NCBI GenBank assembly: GCA_035460505.1
Contig: DATHWP010000043.1
Span: 1-10,036, forward strand
Source of the DNA: Methyloradius sp035460505
GTDB lineage: Bacteria > Pseudomonadota > Gammaproteobacteria > Burkholderiales > Methylophilaceae
Length of the DNA stretch: 10,036 bases
Reading direction: 5' to 3'
The notes beneath the pieces were generated by a model. That model was not told the origin of the DNA. It ran no database searches and worked only from the letters and a program-made list of their open reading frames with translations. Below are positions 6,746 to 10,036 of this stretch, in pieces (the stretch's first letter is position 1; each line of letters starts with the position of its first letter). The translations under genes were made by a program, and so were the position numbers.

Positions 6746-7008
6746 AAAAATCTACCAGAAGAAATTGCAATAATTTTAACATAGAGCAACAGGCAAGGCT
6801 TGCACTCATCATGATCTAGCAATCATTTAATATAGTCACTAATTGCGTGCTTGCTCAGCACCAATTTTGCTCATATCTCGCTTGGGGCAGCACTGGGTCT
6901 GGGATATGCATTGATTATGTTAGAAAATCCGCATATTTTGGTTTGCTTCAAAGTGAATTATCCGTATAATGCTTGATTCATTTGAATGTGTAGCGAACGA
7001 GGCTGAAC
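6746..7008. other. ispB-rplU divergent intergenic region
   Basis: This 263-base gap has the rplU promoter at its right end. It also holds two inverted repeats: GCAAG-g-CTTGC at 6793-6803, and CATATC (6872-6877) facing GATATG (6903-6908), which extends to nine pairs if two G-T pairs are allowed. No convincing open reading frame, tRNA-like fold or intrinsic terminator is visible. It must also contain the ispB promoter, which I cannot place. Confidence 0.55.
6943..6970 (+). promoter_or_regulatory. Sigma-70 promoter of rplU-rpmA
   Basis: A perfect -10 box TATAAT lies at 6965-6970. A partial -35 box TTGCTT lies at 6943-6948, 16 bases upstream. Transcription would start near 6977 and leave a leader of about 32 bases before the rplU ATG. 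It is well placed for a highly expressed ribosomal operon. Confidence 0.72.
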
Positions 7009-7377
7009 ATGTACGCAGTAATTAAAACGGGCGGTAAGCAATACCGCGTAACCTCTGGCTTGAAGCTTAAGGTTGAAAAATTAATCGGTGAAGTTGGTAG
7101 TAGCGTTACCCTTGACCAAGTATTGATGCTAGCTGATGGCGACAATGTCACCATTGGCGCACCTCTGATTGCTGGCGCAACTGTGCAAGCAACCGTGGTT
7201 TCGCATGGTCGTGGCGATAAAGTGATGATTTTCAAGTTTCGTCGCCGTAAGCACTATCGTAAAACCCAAGGTCATCGTCAGTCTTATACTGAAATCCAAA
7301 TTGGTGAGCTTGGTGCAAGCCCGGCAGCTAAGCCAGCCAAAGCCGCTAAGGCAGCAAAAACAGAAGCAACTGCTTAA
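7009..7377 (+). CDS. rplU: 50S ribosomal protein L21
   Basis: This large-subunit protein binds 23S rRNA and contacts L20. The protein (122 aa) starts MYAVIKTGGKQYRV and contains the signature KFRRRKHYRKTQGHRQ at about 76-91, so identity is certain. After the normal end of the family near residue 104 (E. coli L21 has 103 aa) there is a tail of about 18 residues rich in Lys and Ala (repeats of AKPAKAAKAAK type), probably unstructured. A GAGG lies about six bases before the ATG. It is the first gene of the rplU-rpmA unit under the promoter at 6943-6970, with a 32-base gap to rpmA. Confidence 0.98.
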   Translation: MYAVIKTGGKQYRVTSGLKLKVEKLIGEVGSSVTLDQVLMLADGDNVTIGAPLIAGATVQATVVSHGRGDKVMIFKFRRRKHYRKTQGHRQSYTEIQIGELGASPAAKPAKAAKAAKTEATA

Positions 7378-7409
7378 TTAAAGCAGATTGACTAAATAAA
7401 GGACTCGAA

Positions 7410-7667
7410 ATGGCACACAAAAAAGCAGGCGGTAGCTCCCGAAACGGTCGCGATTCACACTCACAACGCTTAGGTGTTAAAGCCTTTGGTGAGCAAGTGA
7501 TTTCAGCTGGTAGCATCATTGTTCGTCAACGTGGTACCCGTATGCATGCAGGCGAAAACGTCGGTATGGGTAAAGACCATACCTTGTTCGCTAAAGTAGA
7601 TGGTAAAGTGGCTTTCACAGTTAAAGGTGCTTTGCGCCGTAAACTGGTTAATATCATCCCATCTTAA
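7410..7667 (+). CDS. rpmA: 50S ribosomal protein L27
   Basis: This large-subunit protein (85 aa, normal length) has a flexible N-terminus that reaches the peptidyl transferase centre. It begins MAHKKAGGSSRNGRDS and continues with RLGVKAFGEQ, IIVRQRGTRMHAGENVGMGKDHTLFA and GKVAFT, all characteristic of L27. The conserved AHKKAGGSS directly follows Met1, so it has the ordinary proteobacterial form without the cleaved leader found in Firmicutes. AAAGGA at 7398-7403 gives a well-spaced ribosome site six bases before the ATG. An intrinsic terminator follows 24 bases after the stop. Confidence 0.98.
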   Translation: MAHKKAGGSSRNGRDSHSQRLGVKAFGEQVISAGSIIVRQRGTRMHAGENVGMGKDHTLFAKVDGKVAFTVKGALRRKLVNIIPS

Positions 7668-7685
7668 GTAAGCGATGAAGTTATC

Positions 7686-7717
7686 AAAAAGCCCTATCTG
7701 TTTGGTAGGGCTTTTTT
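7686..7717 (+). terminator. Intrinsic terminator of the rplU-rpmA operon
   Basis: The stem gccctatc (7691-7698) pairs with ggtagggc (7704-7711), with one G-U pair and a five-base loop, and is followed by six T (7712-7717). Five A (7686-7690) precede the stem, so the hairpin can extend and may also work in the reverse direction. It separates rpmA from obgE. Confidence 0.93.
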
Positions 7718-7725
7718 GTTTCACA

Positions 7726-7749
7726 GGGTGCGTTTTAGAATATGCACCC
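7726..7749 (+). promoter_or_regulatory. Inverted repeat around a possible -10 box upstream of obgE
   Basis: GGGTGC (7726-7731) and GCACCC (7744-7749) form a perfect 6-bp inverted repeat 12 bases apart. The spacer includes TAGAAT (7736-7741), a five-of-six match to a -10 box. The only -35 candidates lie in the T-run of the terminator upstream and are weak. Because obgE follows a strong terminator, a promoter is expected in this gap. The hairpin has no T-run after it, so a terminator role is unlikely. Confidence 0.35.
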
Positions 7750-7778
7750 AAAATAAAGACAGGCTTAAGTGATTCATT

Positions 7779-8840
7779 ATGAAATTCATAGACGAAGCCA
7801 CCATTAAAGTTTACGCCGGCGATGGCGGCAATGGCGTTGCTACGTTTCGCCGCGAGAAATACGAGCCTATGGGTGGCCCAAACGGCGGTGATGGTGGCCG
7901 TGGCGGTTCTATCATTGTTGAGGCTGATCGCAATATCAACACCTTGGTTGATTATCGCTACAGTCGCGTATTCCGTGCGCAACGTGGCGAAAATGGTCGC
8001 GGATCTGATCGCTATGGTGCGGGTGGCGAAGATATGTTATTGCGCGTGCCAGTCGGCACAGTCATTAGCGATAAAGCCAGCGAGCAAATGCTGGTGGATT
8101 TATCTGAGCATGGCCAGAAAGTGATGATAGCCAAAGGCGGAAATGGCGGCCTTGGTAATATCCACTTCAAATCCAGTATCAACCGTTCGCCACGTCAATG
8201 TACAAAGGGTGACCCAGGCGAAGAATTTGAGCTTTATCTAGAGCTCAAGGTGCTTGCAGATGTTGGTCTGCTTGGCATGCCTAATGCTGGTAAATCTACT
8301 TTTATTCGTTCAGTTTCTGCAGCCAAGCCTAAAGTCGCGGATTATCCATTCACGACTTTGCATCCTAATCTGGGTGTAGTACGTGTGGATACCAACCGCA
8401 GTTTTGTGATTGCCGATATTCCAGGCTTGATTGAAGGCGCCGCTGAAGGTGCAGGGCTTGGTCATCAGTTCCTGCGCCATTTGGCACGCACAAGTTTGTT
8501 GCTTCACCTGGTTGATCTTGCACCATTTGATGAGAGTGTCGACCCAGTTAAAGAGGCGCGTGCCATTATCGAAGAGCTTAGAAAGTATGATGAGGACCTT
8601 TATACCAAGCCACGCTGGCTGGTATTGAATAAGGTCGATATGCTTGCTGATGTTTCAGATAAGGTGAAAGCATTCGTTAAGGAGTTTGGCTGGAAAGGCC
8701 GTGTTTTTGCGATTTCTGCCATTAGCGGCATCGGTTGCAAAGAGCTGACTTACGCGATTATGGAACACCTCGAGCAAAACAGGGATGCCGAATTGGATAC
8801 CCAAACTTCAGGGCAACAAGATGACGTCGCTGCTAGTTGA
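7779..8840 (+). CDS. obgE: GTPase Obg/CgtA (ribosome assembly and stress)
   Basis: This essential GTPase associates with the 50S subunit and is linked to late ribosome assembly and the stringent response. The protein (353 aa) has the glycine-rich Obg fold at about 1-158 (DGGNGVATFRREKY, GGPNGGDGGRGGS). The G domain follows: G1 GMPNAGKS (166-173), switch DYPFTTLHPN, G3 DIPG (213-216), G4 NKVD (284-287) and G5 SAISG (313-317). It ends in a short polar, acidic tail, as in many proteobacteria. The start MKFIDEATIKVYAGDGG matches the family. The gene follows rplU-rpmA, as in most bacteria, but is separated by the terminator at 7686-7717, so it depends on read-through or its own promoter. Its last 20 bases overlap proB. 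Confidence 0.97.
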   Translation: MKFIDEATIKVYAGDGGNGVATFRREKYEPMGGPNGGDGGRGGSIIVEADRNINTLVDYRYSRVFRAQRGENGRGSDRYGAGGEDMLLRVPVGTVISDKASEQMLVDLSEHGQKVMIAKGGNGGLGNIHFKSSINRSPRQCTKGDPGEEFELYLELKVLADVGLLGMPNAGKSTFIRSVSAAKPKVADYPFTTLHPNLGVVRVDTNRSFVIADIPGLIEGAAEGAGLGHQFLRHLARTSLLLHLVDLAPFDESVDPVKEARAIIEELRKYDEDLYTKPRWLVLNKVDMLADVSDKVKAFVKEFGWKGRVFAISAISGIGCKELTYAIMEHLEQNRDAELDTQTSGQQDDVAAS

Positions 8841-9939
8841 TGCCGATTACCTGGTTGTAAAGGTAGGCTCCAGCCTCGTTACCAATAATGGCGAAGGCTT
8901 GGATCAGCAGGCGATTGCAGCTTGGGCAGACCAGATTGCGCGTATCGTCAAACAGGGCAAGCATGTGGTGCTGGTTTCGAGTGGTGCCGTGGCGGAAGGC
9001 ATGCAGCGTTTGGGCTGGAAAAAACGTCCAACTTTAGTGAATGAATTACAGGCTGCAGCTGCCGTTGGGCAAATGGGGCTGGTGCAAATGTATGAAAGCT
9101 GTTTCAGTTTGCATGGCATGCACACCGCCCAAATTCTTCTTACCCACGAAGACTTGGCTGACCGTAAGCGTTATCTCAATGCGCGTAGTACCCTGCGTAC
9201 CTTATTGGATTTGGGTGTTATCCCTATTATCAATGAGAACGATACCGTCGCTACCGAAGAAATCCGTTTCGGCGATAACGATACATTAGGCTCTCTAGTG
9301 GCTAATCTGATTGATGCTGATGCATTAGTAATCCTGACAGATCAGCCGGGTTTGTATTCTGCTGACCCACGCAAGAATGCGGATGCCAGATTTATCCAGC
9401 AAGGCATGGCTGGGGATATAGAGCTCGAAAAAATGGCGGGCGGTGCTGGCAGTGCGGTAGGGACTGGCGGCATGCTGACGAAAATACTCGCGGCTAAACG
9501 TGCAGCCCGAAGTGGCGCACATACCGTAATTGCTTCTGGCCGTGAACATGATGTATTACTTCGCTTGGCAAATGGTGAGCTGATCGGCACACATTTGCAA
9601 GCAGGCCAGATCAAGACCCTCGCCAAGAAACAATGGTTGGCAGATCATTTGCGCTTATCTGGTAGAGTTGTGCTGGATGATGGTGCAGTCAAGGCTTTGA
9701 CGCAGGATGGTAAGAGTCTATTGCCAATTGGCGTGGTTGCAATAGAGGGTAGTTTTGAGCGCGGCGAAGTGGTCGCTTGTGTTGATGGGCAAGGTCACGA
9801 AATAGCCCGTGGATTGGTCAACTACACATCGCTTGAAGCCTCAAGGATATTACGTCAACCATCCAGTGAAATAGAACGTATTCTCGGCTATATTGATGAA
9901 GCCGAGTTGATACATCGAGATAATTTGATTCTGATATAA
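8821..9939 (+). CDS. proB: Glutamate 5-kinase
   Basis: This enzyme phosphorylates glutamate to gamma-glutamyl phosphate, the first and feedback-regulated step of proline synthesis. The protein (372 aa) has an amino-acid-kinase domain with VVKVGSS (12-18), VLVSSGAVAEG, the glutamate-binding NEND (138-141) and LTDQPGLYSADPR. A C-terminal PUA domain follows from about residue 281 (GRVVLDDGAVKAL to GLVNYTS). I chose the ATG at 8821, with AGGG eight bases upstream, because it gives the family length. An in-frame ATG at 8785 would add 12 residues of obgE sequence and has its AGGG directly against it. The 20-base overlap with obgE suggests translational coupling. proA, its pathway partner, is not adjacent. 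Confidence 0.96.
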   Translation: MTSLLVDADYLVVKVGSSLVTNNGEGLDQQAIAAWADQIARIVKQGKHVVLVSSGAVAEGMQRLGWKKRPTLVNELQAAAAVGQMGLVQMYESCFSLHGMHTAQILLTHEDLADRKRYLNARSTLRTLLDLGVIPIINENDTVATEEIRFGDNDTLGSLVANLIDADALVILTDQPGLYSADPRKNADARFIQQGMAGDIELEKMAGGAGSAVGTGGMLTKILAAKRAARSGAHTVIASGREHDVLLRLANGELIGTHLQAGQIKTLAKKQWLADHLRLSGRVVLDDGAVKALTQDGKSLLPIGVVAIEGSFERGEVVACVDGQGHEIARGLVNYTSLEASRILRQPSSEIERILGYIDEAELIHRDNLILI

Positions 9940-9992
9940 GCGTACATAATATTTAAGCCCGCATAAAATCTGTTTCTGAATTGGGAGCGACT

Positions 9993-10036
9993 ATGTCACA
10001 ACAAACAATAAACAATCAGCCACAAGTGGCGATTAT
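9993..10036 (+). CDS. Partial gene, possibly PurE (5-carboxyaminoimidazole ribonucleotide mutase)
   Basis: This reading frame is cut by the window end. It begins with an ATG preceded by a strong GGGAG (9983-9987) five bases away. The 14 complete codons read MSQQTINNQPQVAI, followed by AT- (Ile or Met). This resembles the start of PurE, which in E. coli reads NNPARVAIVMGS. If correct, the product would act in de novo purine synthesis. So few residues cannot prove the family, so I leave the symbol empty. It lies 53 bases after proB on the same strand. No good terminator or promoter is evident in that gap, though CATAAT (9945-9950) and TAAAAT (9964-9969) are -10-like. Confidence 0.5.
   Translation, partial: MSQQTINNQPQVAI

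Noticed and set aside
7503..7982. A 159-aa minus-strand frame across the end of rpmA, the terminator and the start of obgE.
   Set aside because: It runs through two certain genes and an intrinsic terminator and shows no recognisable domain.
8785..8820. Upstream ATG extension of proB.
   Set aside because: It would add 12 residues read from obgE, and the purine stretch is too close to the ATG. The ATG at 8821 has better spacing and family length.
9945..9969. A promoter for the gene at 9993.
   Set aside because: The -10-like words CATAAT and TAAAAT have no -35 partner at an acceptable distance.

Overview
The window looks like ordinary chromosomal DNA of a betaproteobacterium, most likely a methylotroph of the Methylophilaceae (Methylotenera or Methylophilus type). 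I base this on moderate GC, proteins that resemble proteobacterial families along their full length, and gene order (ispB divergent from rplU-rpmA-obgE-proB; yacG-zapD-coaE-pilD). The family assignment is an inference, since no rRNA or other taxonomic marker is present. Almost all of the sequence is coding. I see no insertion sequence, prophage, CRISPR array, tRNA or rRNA.

Left block (3-2243, plus strand): a DUF815 AAA-type ATPase, a two-domain Nudix/thiamine-phosphate-synthase-like protein of the MutT type, and a small membrane-anchored protein of the FixH/YtkA-like kind. Facing them is a minus-strand block (2200-5292), transcribed pilD > coaE > zapD > yacG > PCuAC copper chaperone. It joins prepilin processing, the last step of CoA synthesis, Z-ring bundling, gyrase inhibition and periplasmic copper delivery. 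mutT facing yacG-zapD-coaE is also the arrangement in E. coli. Here the two envelope proteins, both with possible copper links, lie between mutT and yacG, and their 3' ends overlap by 44 bases.

Right block: a small conserved-looking protein of unknown function (5420-5770) converges on ispB (5777-6745), the long-chain polyprenyl diphosphate synthase for the quinone side chain. ispB is divergent from rplU-rpmA (ribosomal proteins L21 and L27). These have a clear promoter upstream of rplU and a strong intrinsic terminator after rpmA. The ribosome-assembly GTPase gene obgE follows and overlaps proB (glutamate 5-kinase, first step of proline synthesis). A gene cut by the window end starts at 9993; its 14 readable residues resemble the N-terminus of PurE.

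I found no convincing undescribed system. The points most worth a second look are the FixH-like protein facing the PCuAC chaperone, the 14-bp tandem repeat at the yacG stop codon, the apparent loss of metal ligands in the ThiE-like domain, and a hairpin that spans a possible -10 box upstream of obgE.
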